From Isochrysis galbana (lineage: Eukaryota > Haptophyta > Isochrysidales > Isochrysidaceae): 64,000 nucleotides of DNA. The DNA is taken from positions 3,657,790 to 3,721,789 of the forward strand of contig CM030932.1 of NCBI GenBank assembly GCA_018136815.1, read 5' to 3'. The position numbers were made by a program, and so were the translations under genes. The stretch's first letter is position 1; every line of letters begins with the position of its first letter. The notes beneath the pieces are model-generated. The model ran no database searches. It was not told where the DNA came from and saw only the letters and a program-made list of their open reading frames with translations. Positions 1 through 11,182 of this stretch are shown one piece after another.

Positions 1-3000
1 ACCACGCATTAGAGAGAGACGTTTTCGTAGCACCCACCAAAATGCAAAAAAAAGAAGGATTTGAGCCGACGGCCGGTTTAAAAATCAAAAATAGGGCGTG
101 TACAAACTTGATCAAAAAACTGGACTCGAGAAATTACGACCACGCATTAGAGAGAGACGTTTTCGTAGCACCCACCAAAATGCAAAAAAAGAAGGATTTG
201 AGCCGACGGCCGGTTTAAAAATCAAAAATAGGACGTGTACAAACTTGATCAAAAAACTGGACTCGAGAAATTACGACCACGCATTAGAGAGAGACGTTTT
301 CGTAGCACCCACCAAAATGCAAAAAAAAGAAGGATTTGAGCCGGCCGTCGGTTTAAAAATCAAAAATAGGGCGTGTACAAACTTGATCAAAAAACTGGAC
401 TCGAGAAATTACGACCACGCATTAGAGAGAGACGTTTTCGTAGCACCCACCAAAATGCAAAAAAAAGAAGGATTTGAGCCGACGGCCGGTTTAAAAATCA
501 AAAATAGGACGTGTACAAACTTGATCAAAAAACTGGACTCGAGAAATTACGACCACGCATTAGAGAGAGACGTTTTCGTAGCACCCACCAAAATGCAAAA
601 AAAAGAAGGATTTGAGCCGACGGCCGGTTTAAAAATCAAAAATAGGACGTGTACAAACTTGATCAAAAAACTGGACTCGAGAAATTACGACCACGCATTA
701 GAGAGAGACGTTTTCGTAGCACCCACCAAAATGCAAAAAAAAGAAGGATTTGAGCCGACGGCCGGTTTAAAAATCAAAAATAGGACGTGTACAAACTTGA
801 TCAAAAAACTGGACTCGAGAAATTACGACCACGCATTAGAGAGAGACGTTTTCGTAGCACCCACCAAAATGCAAAAAAAGAAGGATTTGAGCCGACGGCC
901 GGTTTAAAAATCAAAAATAGGACGTGTACAAACTTGATCAAAAAACTGGACTCGAGAAATTACGACCACGCATTAGAGAGAGACGTTTTCGTAGCACCCA
1001 CCAAAATGCAAAAAAAAGAAGGATTTGAGCCGGCCGTCGGTTTAAAAATCAAAAATAGGGCGTGTACAAACTTGATCAAAAAACTGGACTCGAGAAATTA
1101 CGACCACGCATTGGAGAGAGACGTTTTCGTAGCACCCACCAAAATGCAAAAAAAAGAAGGATTTGAGCCGGCCGTCGGTTTAAAAATCAAAAATAGGACG
1201 TGTACAAACTTGATCAAAAAACTGGACTCGAGAAATTACGACCACGCATTAGAGAGAGACGTTTTCGTAGCACCCACCAAAATGCAAAAAAAAGAAGGAT
1301 TTGAGCCGGCCGTCGGTTTAAAAATCAAAAATAGGGCGTGTACAAACTTGATCAAAAAACTGGACTCGAGAAATTACGACCACGCATTGGAGAGAGACGT
1401 TTTCGTAGCACCCACCAAAATGCAAAAAAAAGAAGGATTTGAGCCGGCCGTCGGTTTAAAAATCAAAAATAGGACGTGTACAAACTTGATCAAAAAACTG
1501 GACTCGAGAAATTACGACCACGCATTAGAGAGAGACGTTTTCGTAGCACCCACCAAAATGCAAAAAAAAGAAGGATTTGAGCCGGCCGTCGGTTTAAAAA
1601 TCAAAAATAGGACGTGTACAAACTTGATCAAAAAACTGGACTCGAGAAATTACGACCACGCATTGGAGAGAGACGTTTTCGTAGCACCCACCAAAATGCA
1701 AAAAAAAGAAGGATTTGAGCCGGCCGTCGGTTTAAAAATCAAAAATAGGACGTGTACAAACTTGATCAAAAAACTGGACTCGAGAAATTACGACCACGCA
1801 TTAGAGAGAGACGTTTTCGTAGCACCCACCAAAATGCAAAAAAAAGAAGGATTTGAGCCGACGGCCGGTTTAAAAATCAAAAATAGGGCGTGTACAAACT
1901 TGATCAAAAAACTGGACTCGAGAAATTACGACCACGCATTAGAGAGAGACGTTTTCGTAGCACCCACCAAAATGCAAAAAAAGAAGGATTTGAGCCGACG
2001 GCCGGTTTAAAAATCAAAAATAGGACGTGTACAAACTTGATCAAAAAACTGGACTCGAGAAATTACGACCACGCATTAGAGAGAGACGTTTTCGTAGCAC
2101 CCACCAAAATGCAAAAAAAAGAAGGATTTGAGCCGGCCGTCGGTTTAAAAATCAAAAATAGGCGTGTACAAACTTGATCAAAAAACTGGACTCGAGAAAT
2201 TACGACCACGCATTAGAGAGAGACGTTTTCGTAGCACCCACCAAAATGCAAAAAAAAGAAGGATTTGAGCCGACGGCCGGTTTAAAAATCAAAAATAGGA
2301 CGTGTACAAACTTGATCAAAAAACTGGACTCGAGAAATTACGACCACGCATTAGAGAGAGACGTTTTCGTAGCACCCACCAAAATGCAAAAAAAAGAAGG
2401 ATTTGAGCCGACGGCCGGTTTAAAAATCAAAAATAGGACGTGTACAAACTTGATCAAAAAACTGGACTCGAGAAATTACGACCACGCATTAGAGAGAGAC
2501 GTTTTCGTAGCACCCACCAAAATGCAAAAAAAAGAAGGATTTGAGCCGACGGCCGGTTTAAAAATCAAAAATAGGACGTGTACAAACTTGATCAAAAAAC
2601 TGGACTCGAGAAATTACGACCACGCATTAGAGAGAGACGTTTTCGTAGCACCCACCAAAATGCAAAAAAAGAAGGATTTGAGCCGACGGCCGGTTTAAAA
2701 ATCAAAAATAGGACGTGTACAAACTTGATCAAAAAACTGGACTCGAGAAATTACGACCACGCATTAGAGAGAGACGTTTTCGTAGCACCCACCAAAATGC
2801 AAAAAAAAGAAGGATTTGAGCCGGCCGTCGGTTTAAAAATCAAAAATAGGCGTGTACAAACTTGATCAAAAAACTGGACTCGAGAAATTACGACCACGCA
2901 TTGGAGAGAGACGTTTTCGTAGCACCCACCAAAATGCAAAAAAAGAAGGATTTGAGCCGGCCGTCGGTTTAAAAATCAAAAATAGGACGTGTACAAACTT

Positions 3001-3771
3001 GATCAAAAAACTGGACTCGAGAAATTACGACCACGCATTAGAGAGAGACGTTTTCGTAGCACCCACCAAAATGCAAAAAAAAGAAGGATTTGAGCCGGCC
3101 GTCGGTTTAAAAATCAAAAATAGGCGTGTACAAACTTGATCAAAAAACTGGACTCGAGAAATTACGACCACGCATTGGAGAGAGACGTTTTCGTAGCACC
3201 CACCAAAATGCAAAAAAAGAAGGATTTGAGCCGGCCGTCGGTTTAAAAATCAAAAATAGGACGTGTACAAACTTGATCAAAAAACTGGACTCGAGAAATT
3301 ACGACCACGCATTAGAGAGAGACGTTTTCGTAGCACCCACCAAAATGCAAAAAAAAGAAGGATTTGAGCCGGCCGTCGGTTTAAAAATCAAAAATAGGAC
3401 GTGTACAAACTTGATCAAAAAACTGGACTCGAGAAATTACGACCACGCATTGGAGAGAGACGTTTTCGTAGCACCCACCAAAATGCAAAAAAAAGAAGGA
3501 TTTGAGCCGGCCGTCGGTTTAAAAATCAAAAATAGGACGTGTACAAACTTGATCAAAAAACTGGACTCGAGAAATTACGACCACGCATTAGAGAGAGACG
3601 TTTTCGTAGCACCCACCAAAATGCAAAAAAAAGAAGGATTTGAGCCGGCCGTCGGTTTAAAAATCAAAAATAGGACGTGTACAAACTTGATCAAAAAACT
3701 GGACTCGAGAAATTACGACCACGCATTGGAGAGAGACGTTTTCGTAGCACCCACCAAAATGCCAAAAAAAA
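1..3771. repeat. Satellite array, 136-138-bp unit, about 27 copies
   Basis: Near-identical head-to-tail units begin at about 1, 139, 276, 414, 552, 690, 828, 965, 1103 and so on to 3717, where the array runs into an assembly gap. Most units are 138 bp. Shorter ones come from one A fewer in the A7/A8 run or one base lost in TAGGRCG. Because 138 is 46 codons with no stop in one plus frame, long ORFs appear, but they change frame at every shorter unit, so I read this as non-coding. Variable sites are ATTA/ATTG after ACCACGC, TAGGACG/TAGGGCG/TAGGCG, A7/A8, and an 11-bp core present as CCGACGGCCGG or as its exact reverse complement CCGGCCGTCGG. Units 8-13 alternate ATTA/ATTG in part, and 20-28 do so more clearly, which hints at a dimeric higher-order repeat. 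Confidence 0.97.
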
Positions 3772-3871
3772 NNNNNNNNNNNNNNNNNNNNNNNNNNNNN
3801 NNNNNNNNNNNNNNNNNNNNNNNNNNNNNNNNNNNNNNNNNNNNNNNNNNNNNNNNNNNNNNNNNNNNNNN
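3772..3871. other. Assembly gap (100 N)
   Basis: A run of exactly 100 N separates the satellite from the LINE. The round length suggests a placeholder of unknown true size. The LINE open frame happens to read through the N run into satellite sequence, which is an artefact. Confidence 0.99.
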
Positions 3872-6800
3872 ACTTGTACCTTCGGAATCTCGCGGGTGGG
3901 CGCTTCCTTCTCAGGGAGCCCATCCTTAGTCCCTCGAACTTTTGATCGTTGGGTTTGCCACACGAGGCCGCCGCGTATCTTTTTACCCAGCCGAGGGATC
4001 GCGCTAGGCTACCGTAGTCTGCCGCTAAGAGTTGTGTATCGTCCGCGAATTGGCTTATCTTTAGTTCGGCTCCGTTCACTATGATGCCCTCGATGTCTTC
4101 GTCTTCGTTTATCGCTCTGGTGAGGGCTTCTGCCGTCAAGAGGAAGGCCAGTGGGGAGAGCGGGCATCCTTGGGGGACGCCGCTCGCTATGTTGAAAGGG
4201 AAGCTTCTTCCCCCGTTCGCCTTTATATAGCGAATTGGTTTTGCCTCGGAGTTCGTGAGAGCCTTCGCATACCTTTTGAAGTTCTCTCCGAATTTTAGCT
4301 TTTCGAGGACCAAGTGGTAAAACTCCCAATTGACCCTGTCGAAAGCCTTTTCCCAATCGAGCGCTAGGAGGAGTCCTGGCTCCCCCGTTTCGTCTAGGTA
4401 CGCGTTCGTCAGTTGCAACAGATGGGTGGCTTCGCCGATTAACCGTTTTGGGACGAAGCCGAGCTGGTCTTTCGAGATTATGTTCCCGATTACTTTTTTT
4501 AGTCTATTCGTAAGCACCTTAGCTAATATTTTGTAATCGCTTTGCAGTAGCGTGATGGGTCTGTAGTTCCTAGGGTCTCGCGTGTCACCTTTTTTATATA
4601 GAAGGATTATGTCGCCTTCCCTCATTGATATGTTTAGTTGTCCCTGCTCTAGAGCTAGGTTTAGCATCCTAAGAAAGTCATGCTTCACTAGGTCGATGAA
4701 GCTTTTGTAGAACTCCGCCGGAAGCGCGTCCGGTCCCGCGCTTTTGCCGCTTCCTATTTGGGTGACGGCGTCGGTTAGTTCTTCCATCGTTATTTTCCCT
4801 TCTATGGCATCGCTGTCATGGTTGTTCATTGGGCGCGTTTCTAACGTTTCTTCGAGTTCGCGGTCTCTGGTGCTATGTCGTTCCTGATATAACCATACGT
4901 AATACTTGCGAAGTTCGTTTCGTATTTCCGTATCGTCCGCGGTCGTGTTCCTCGTGTCGTTCCCCGGGGCGTTCCAGTCGCCCGTGACGAATAGTTCCGG
5001 AATTGCGCTGTTAGAGGCGCGTGATTGAAATCTGTGAAAGAATTCTTTCGTCATTCTCTCCTCGTGCTTGAGGGAGTCGAAGCTTTCTTTGGTCGTCGGT
5101 CTGGACTTCTTGCGAATCGTGTCTATCTTTTTATTGAGTTCGCGCATCCTATCCACTTTCCTTGCGTTTGGTTCGCCGTCGTTGAGCTCTATCCCGATCA
5201 GTGCGAGCTCTTCGACGGCTTTCGCTATCTCTTGCTGCTCTCTGTTTTGTCTTGTTGCCCACAGAAGGTAAATTGCCGCCGCCTTTTTCGCGTTGCTCCA
5301 CGCGTCATCGACGTCTTCGTCCGGTGTCTCGGGTTTTATGTGGCTTCTCCACAAGTGTGTTATCACTCTCCGTGTGTCTTCCGCGCCTAAGAGCTCGTTG
5401 TCGATTCGCACGTCGTACGTGCGTCCGGGTTTGAACCCTACCATTTCGAAGGTGCCCACCACCGGGAGGTGGTCCGAGGCGCCTTTTCCCGTGAATAGTG
5501 CCGGGTGTGGGCCGATTGTTTGCCAATTGATGTTCGAGCATACTATGGGAGAGTAGATCCTGTCTATTCTCGTGTGTATAGTCCCCGAAAGGCGGGTGAA
5601 GCCCCCTTTATTGTTACCGTTCACTAGATTGTATGCGTCCATTAACCCTATCTCGTTCATAGCCGTTCTCAGTTTGGATCCGTGAGCGTTTCCATATTCC
5701 TCTCGGTTCGCGTGCTTTCTTGTGTCTCTCTCCACATCTTCTACACAGTTGAAATCGCCCCCCATAAGGGTGTCGTGTTCTCTTCCCACGGGGCTAGTCC
5801 TTAACGCTTCTATTTGGGTGGCTCTTAGGTTAGGCGTGGCGCTCAGATATATAGATATTAGCTCCAATTCTTTAGATTCTATTACGCATCTAACTCGTAG
5901 GCATCTGCCTTCGACTAGCGTTTCCGCCGTGTCCGGTAACATTTTCACTCTTGGGGAGGAGTCGCGTATCGCAATGCCTACCCCACTCGCCGGGTCAGTG
6001 ATGTTCGCTGGTGCGTGCACCATTTGCCACCCCAACGCTTTGGCGGTCATGCATGCGCGATGATGTCTGCCGTCTGCATAGGCATGAAGCTCTTGCAGAA
6101 GTAGAATGTCTACCCTCGCTTTTCTCGCTTGGGCCAGCGCCGAGCCTAAAGCGCCGTGCCCGGCACCGTTGATGTTGTAGGACACGATAGTGACCGGTCC
6201 CTCACCTGGATATCCAAGGGTGGAGTTAAATGTGAGTGCGTATATGATCAATGCGTTGCCACGACACATCAAATAGGCTAGGCTCGCGTACTTATGAAGA
6301 TAGCGGCAATCGGCGCCTATGGCACAAATTCCTCCCTTCGGTTGTTTTCCGGGGGGTCCGGCGCTCGCGCGCGGAAACGCGCACACGATTGTGCACGCGC
6401 CGTCTTTCCATGCGCCCGGATAATCGTGCGAGCGGTTGCACGCCTTGCCCATGATGTTCATGGGGCATTTTCCGTTGGGGAAACGTTTGCATAGCTCGAG
6501 CGAGCCCGGGTTGATGGCCTCTTGGATGGTTTTCTTCAGCGGCGCCATGCGCTTTCGTTCTTCACGCTCAAGTCGCGCTGCCTTTTCCTCCGCGCACACG
6601 CATATGCGGAGAGGGGGTTGGTAGGCCAAGGCGTAATCTTTTTTGTATCCTTTGCATCCCTTCGGGCCCGCGTGGATGTACAGGTTCTTAATGTCGCCGC
6701 CAAGTTCGCGGCAATTCCGGACCGCGTACTCAATGGGGTAGGGAGCCCCATTAACGCTGAGGAGGATCTTGCGCGGAAAGTCGAACGATTTGAACGAGCC

Positions 6801-8096
6801 CTGCTTGGGGGTCACGTAAAGGTGGTAGACTTCTTTCTTACCTTGGGTTACTAGGACCCCTTCTTTAGTGAGGATCTTGGTCCTTTCTTGGTTGCCTTGG
6901 AGAAAGAAGAAGCCTTGATTCTCTACCGCCTTGGCGAGCGAGCTTATCGTAATGATACTCTTGAGCTCGAACTTGTAGTTGCGCACCACTAGGTGCGCCG
7001 ATACATCTTGGAAGGCTCCGGCTACCGCTTTGTCGGACGCCCGGGGTAGCCCCTTGAGTTTTTCGTCGAGAGTTTGATATTTGACCGCTATTGGGCACGG
7101 AATGCCCGCCTTGCGAAAGTCGACTACGTCTTTGTACATCTCGCGAAACTGATTCGCGCAATCCGCCGTGACCATTATTTCCCATGGGCCGGAGGCGCTC
7201 TTAGACAAAAAGTCAGGTTCCAAGTCGACGCCCTCTAGTTTGTTGAGATGTGCAACAATGGCGCCTAGAGTCTCTTCGTCCTTGGCCTTATGGCCCTTCT
7301 CGTACGCCGTGAAGGTGATGACGATTTTGTGGGAGTCCGGAAACTCGGCCTCCTCTTGGAGCTCGGGCTCTAGGTCTTCGTCGAGGAGGGCCACCTGAGT
7401 GGCCGTAGGGGGAGACGAGGTTAGTCTTCTGCCTAGTCTTGTTGTTCTAGGGTCCAATTGGCTCAATGCGTCTACCGTGCTGTCTCTCTCTCTCTTGAGT
7501 TTTGTGTGGGGTGTTTGTTGTGTTGGCCCATTTTCGTGTTTGTGTTGGTCTTGTTGGGTCTCCAGGGCCAGTGTCTTGCTGGTCGTCTCCGTGCTCGAGG
7601 CGCGGTCGTCCGTCTGATTCTCGGCGTCTGTGAGGGGTGCCTCCCCGTGACAGTCCTCTTTTCTGTCTCTGTCTCCCCTGGTGGGGGTCCCAAGTTGTTC
7701 TCTCCATTGTCTGTTTTGGTGCGACATTTCCCCAATGGGGTCCTGTCTTGTAGGGCGCCGGGCCAGCCCCTCGCGCCGGAGCACGAGGGCGGTAACGCGG
7801 CTGTGTAGGGTCCCGGCCCGGGGGCCTACCCTGTGGAGTCGTCCCTCTGGTGTTCTGTGGTCGGTGTGGCTGTGGGTTGTGATGGAGGTGTGATGCATGC
7901 TGGCTGGTGCCAGCATGGCGGCTTTGCACATGTCGTTCTTGGTGGTGCGCGGGCGCGGCCCGCCGGCTCCTGTGCCCACCTGACTGGGGGGGTCGTCCTG
8001 GCGCGGTCGCTTCGGCGACAGCGGCGTGTCCGTGAGCTCTTCGTCCATCATGGCGAGGGCGGCGGCAGCGAGAGCGGGCGGCGGCGCGCGCTCCAT
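3872..8096 (-). CDS. LINE polyprotein: ORF1-like, AP-type endonuclease, reverse transcriptase (3' incomplete)
   Basis: About 1,408 codons are readable without a stop before the gap. Residues about 250-530 hold a domain shared with the other two LINE-type ORFs here. It is followed by Cys/His zinc-finger-like segments around 535-615 (C-x5-C-x3-H visible in CAIGADCRYLH). An EEP/AP endonuclease begins near residue 635, with the motifs VSYNINGAG, LLQELHA, GGDFNC and ASDHLP. The reverse transcriptase begins near 1120 (SAGPDALPAEFY), with YRPITLL, ALDWEKAFD, GVPQGCPLSP and the catalytic FADD near 1352. It would nick target DNA and reverse-transcribe its own RNA at the nick. The start is ATG 8096, shared as MERA with the related elements. 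The C-terminal zinc knuckle seen in the 16697-22711 copy falls in the missing part. Confidence 0.93.
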
Positions 8097-8100
8097 GACC

Positions 8101-8118
8101 CTATCGTTTTAACGATAG
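8101..8118 (-). promoter_or_regulatory. Terminal 5' hairpin of the LINE
   Basis: An 18-nt perfect inverted repeat with CTATCGTT pairing to AACGATAG around a 2-nt loop. It sits at the 5' boundary of the element, 4 nt before the start codon, so the whole 5' UTR is about 22 nt. Equivalent hairpins with other sequences precede the ATG of the related elements. Confidence 0.7.
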
Positions 8119-8216
8119 TTGTTGAGTGACCAAGACGAACATAGAAGACGACATATAACGACGAAGGCACGTACCCATGCCGAAATATTCATGCCAGGAG
8201 GCCTGAATACAACATT

Positions 8217-8308
8217 AACTTGTTATGAAGTAAAAGGATGCGCGGCGCGCCGCGCCGCGCTCTCATCCTCAAGCCTCAGGGGGCCGCGCTTCGGCCTCCT
8301 TGTGATAT
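8217..8308 (+). repeat. Dispersed 92-bp GC-hairpin repeat, copy 1
   Basis: This matches 33960-34052 over its whole length with few differences. Both copies start AACTTGT(T/C)ATGAAGTAA and end CCTCCTTGTGATAT. Inside are two potential hairpins: one closed by GGATG/CATCC around a GC-only core (GCGCGGCGCGCCGCGC is itself palindromic), and one built on GGCCG/CGGCC. The identity of the repeat is unknown. Confidence 0.8.
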
Positions 8309-9105
8309 GGAGCTGCTGCTCGGGCGGAGGGGGTAGGGCTCGGCTTGGTGGCCCTGCCCGCGCCCGCTCGCTGCTGTAAGCGTCGTACCCGTACTCTCCT
8401 TAGGAGGGGGTATCATGGATACATCCATGATATGTGCATCATAGATGCATATCTATCATGGATACACATCCATCTCATGCATCGTGGACCCGGATGGGCC
8501 GTCAGGTCAAAGGCCGTCAGGTATCGGAGACCTTAGACTGATATCAGTATCAGGACCTAACATCAGCCTAATATCAGGTAGGCACTAAGACTATAATGTG
8601 TTATACTAGTAGTATTACACTACACCAGACACTAACGAAAACGTACAAACCAGAAACCAGCTCGTCCTCAAGCAAGGCTCATCGACGACCATCTCCATCC
8701 AACTATCCCAAGCTGCAAGCTCGCCCATCAAGGCAACACGGTTATTTAGACTCAAACTCCCACGGTCTTGGTCTTGCAACCCTAGGTCTTCGAGCAGCCC
8801 TCAACCTCTAAACCTAGTTCAACCCATTTATTCCTAAGTCAATTTTAATGTTAGCATTTACCCTTGTAATGCATAGTCACGTAGCCTGCGGCCCTTAGTA
8901 TCAGGTATCAGGTCTAGAGGACCTAATATCATGATATAAGGACCTAATATAAGGCTGACGGCCCATCCGGGATCGTGGATGTGGATGCTCATTCTAACCT
9001 CTATATGTTTATACTGAGGTCTCTGCTTCTCACTTCTCCCTCGCGGCCATTTCGAGTCCGCGCGGGGCATTCTTGCGGCACAGAAATTTCCCCGCGCGCT
9101 CTTAC

Positions 9106-9270
9106 TTTGTTACTATTAGTTTCGCGTGCGTTTGTGTGATTGTGCGTGCGCGTGAATGTAGTAAGAATCTTATTATCCGGCGATATACGATATACGATTT
9201 GCGATGCGATCGGCGATGGCGCTCTGCCTCGCCCAAGCCGCGGTGGTTGCCTCATGGGCACCACCGCGAT
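9106..9270 (+). repeat. Diverged copy of dispersed foldback repeat
   Basis: This shares GGCGATGGCGCTCTGCCTCG and the following CAAGCCGCG, GGTTGCC and ATGGGCACCACCGCGAT with the copies at 28915-29235 (opposite strand) and 32437-33070 (same strand). It lacks their GGGGGAACCCGTAAG repeats. Confidence 0.75.
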
Positions 9271-9997
9271 AGATACTCTCAGGCTGAGGGCCGGCAGTCA
9301 GAGCAGCAGCGCAGTGCAGCAGGCACCGCGAAGCGAGGGAGAGGCCGCCCCTAGCCCAGCAAGAAAAGGCCCAAGGTGCGGCCGGGAGGCAGTGGCACAC
9401 CTAGCTGCAGCGGCGGGGGGCCACCAGACTCTATGCCTGCGGAAAGCGCGGATGTTGAGGCTGATCGGGCAGATGTGGGCGATGGGGATGTGGGCGATGG
9501 AGAGGAGGCAGTGGCTCGTCCATGAACCGCTCCGTCCGTTGCTAGTCGCCCTTTGTTTCACGTTCCGTGTATGCGACTTTATCGGGGTATCTGGAGACCG
9601 GCGTGGGCCTAGGTTAGTTATCTGCTGCGTTCTAACGCTTGGGCCCTTTGCCGTCCCACCTCGATAAAACAAAGGAGGCGAACTGGGGATGCTGGCGGGT
9701 AGTTCGAGAGTAGAGAGTAGCGATAGAGAGGTTGTACTGGTGCGGGCGCGCGGGCGCGTGAGCGATGGGGAAAGCGGTGACGCACCCGCTTAGGGGGGCT
9801 GTTCTTTCCCCCGGTACACTGCGCCCTTAGCTACTCCGTCGCGGTTCACTACCGCTAAACTAAAGCCTGCTTTCCTCTAAACGTTCTCATGGGAATTGAT
9901 TTCCATATTCCAATATAGCCTCGCCGTTTATTCTCTACTGTAGGAGTAAGTCTTGGCGAGTAGCCGGCGCGCGCGCGCGTGGCGCACGTGCACACGC

Positions 9998-10426
9998 ATG
10001 GCGGCGCAGGAGCGCATCGACGAGCTCGACGCGAGGATCCGAGAGAGGCGAGCGGAGCATTCGTGCCTATCCAAATTCGAGGAATTCACCTCGTGCATGA
10101 CGCCCTCGAGGCAGCTGCGTATGTACTATCGGGAGGGCAGGCATGAGGAGTGCCCAGAGTTCCTCTTCCGCTTCACCGACTGCCTCGAGTCGAAGATTCC
10201 ATCGAGGCAGCGGCAAGTGGAGCGCCGAGAGAAGGAGCGGCGGCAGCAACTACTCGGCAAGCATGTGTGGGCATTCCGCCACGGCTATGCGGATGAAGCA
10301 TGGGAGAGGTACGGTATCCGCCCTGCAGCTCGGCAGCCGTCATTGCAAATGGGAGGTCCGATTGCAGCTGCGGCAGATTCCTTACACAGAACTGCAGACA
10401 CAGGTCAGGCGTCGTCATCCCGGTGA
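9998..10426 (+). CDS. Twin CX9C (CHCH-like, DUF3128-type) small protein
   Basis: This is a 142-residue protein starting at the first in-frame ATG (9998). The open frame extends upstream without another ATG. Cysteines 23/33 and 52/62 form two CX9C motifs separated by a TPSRQLRMYYREG segment. That arrangement (C-x9-C, TP..Q...YY..G, C-x9-C) is typical of the DUF3128/EMI1-like family of small cysteine proteins and resembles mitochondrial intermembrane-space CHCH proteins folded through two disulfides. The N-terminus (1-21) and the segment after residue 66 are charged and probably helical. The last 40 residues are low-complexity and could be read past an unrecognised splice donor. A role in mitochondrial assembly is inferred from the family pattern only. 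Confidence 0.72.
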   Translation: MAAQERIDELDARIRERRAEHSCLSKFEEFTSCMTPSRQLRMYYREGRHEECPEFLFRFTDCLESKIPSRQRQVERREKERRQQLLGKHVWAFRHGYADEAWERYGIRPAARQPSLQMGGPIAAAADSLHRTADTGQASSSR

Positions 10427-10504
10427 TCGTATCTGTGAGAGCTACGCGCGGTAGCCGAGTCTCCGACGCGAGTCGCCGGTGTCCGACAGCGGGTTCGCGC
10501 TTCC

Positions 10505-10526
10505 AACACACACACACACACACACG

Positions 10527-10585
<59 letters not shown>
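10505..10585. repeat. CA microsatellite
   Basis: An approximately 80-bp CA tract with a short CG interruption, just downstream of the twin-CX9C gene. Confidence 0.98.
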
Positions 10586-10588
<3 letters not shown>

Positions 10589-10969
10589 CATGGACAAACG
10601 TGCCCATCGTCTACCAGTCGCCGTTGCCCCTCTCTTCTACATCTACTGCTAGAGTGTTGCTTAGACCCAGGCACAGGGAGATCGTGCGCGCTGCAGGACT
10701 CGTGTGACTGGTGGCATGTGGGCATACGTCGTTGGAAGGCGAGTCTGAACGAATATAACACTTGAGATGACATTTTGTGAAAGCATGTTGGGAGGCCAGG
10801 TACGCATGGGAAAGTTTGTTGTTTTCGCGTTAACGTGATGGTCCAAAACTGCTTATTACGATGTCGATGGTCGATGGCACGGGCTCTCCCTGCCGTGCCA
10901 TGCGCGCAACAACCGTGCCACCGCCTCAATCGAGCCGCATCTTTACGGTTTCGGTCAAGCGCAAGCGAA

Positions 10970-11098
10970 CTAGTTTGAGCTCAGCTTCCACGCGATGGCA
11001 ACGGCAATGGTGGCCAGGTAGATCGCCGCGGTTCCGGTGCCGATCGAGATTCCGATCGTGGTGTGGAGGAACCCCTCCCTCCTCGGCATCGTCATCAT
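10970..11098 (-). CDS. Possible 42-aa single-pass membrane microprotein
   Basis: A 42-residue ORF starting MMTMPRREG and ending KLSSN, with one hydrophobic helix (about residues 14-36: IGISIGTGTAAIYLATIAVAIAW). A short basic head, one helix and a short tail are the layout of many small subunits of mitochondrial membrane complexes, but I cannot assign it to a family. Inframe sequence continues upstream in a cysteine-rich, less protein-like stretch, so it could also be a terminal exon. It lies convergent to the twin-CX9C gene about 540 bp away. Transcript data would decide. Confidence 0.35.
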   Translation of the reverse strand: MMTMPRREGFLHTTIGISIGTGTAAIYLATIAVAIAWKLSSN

Positions 11099-11182
11099 AC
11101 AAAACCACGTTAGGCTATCACACCAGCCATACCAATACCAACAAAAACGGAAGCAGAAGCACACACAACATGAGTCGCCAGG

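Larger units (their letters stand above)
3872..8118 (-). mobile_element. LINE non-LTR retrotransposon, 5' complete, 3' lost at gap
   Basis: The element starts at a perfect terminal hairpin (8101-8118, 8-bp stem), four bases upstream of the ATG at 8096, and runs leftward into the gap. It encodes ORF1-like, endonuclease and reverse transcriptase domains, but the part after the RT palm and the 3' tail are missing. No target-site duplication can be identified because the 3' end is absent. It belongs to the same family system as the elements at 16368-22733 and 30557-32273, but is clearly diverged from both. Confidence 0.93.
8119..9997. other. Gene-poor spacer with dispersed repeats
   Basis: I found no convincing gene. 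The stretch contains the GC-hairpin repeat at 8217-8308, a small palindrome around 8413-8432 (ATCATGGAT pairing with ATCCATGAT) that recurs in altered form near 32620, and a diverged copy of the repeat also found at 28915-29235 and 32437-33070. The ORFs present are short, overlap on both strands and lack domain-like composition. Confidence 0.6.

Noticed and set aside
1-3771. CRISPR-like array
   Set aside because: Units are contiguous and near identical, with no unique spacers; the window is eukaryotic.
3657-3871. LINE frame continuing through the N gap into satellite
   Set aside because: The continuation depends on placeholder N and on satellite sequence.
98-3929. Chain of ORFs with 46-residue repeats in the satellite
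   Set aside because: The frame is open only because the unit is a multiple of three. It changes wherever a unit is one or two bases shorter, there is no consistent start, and antisense frames are equally open.
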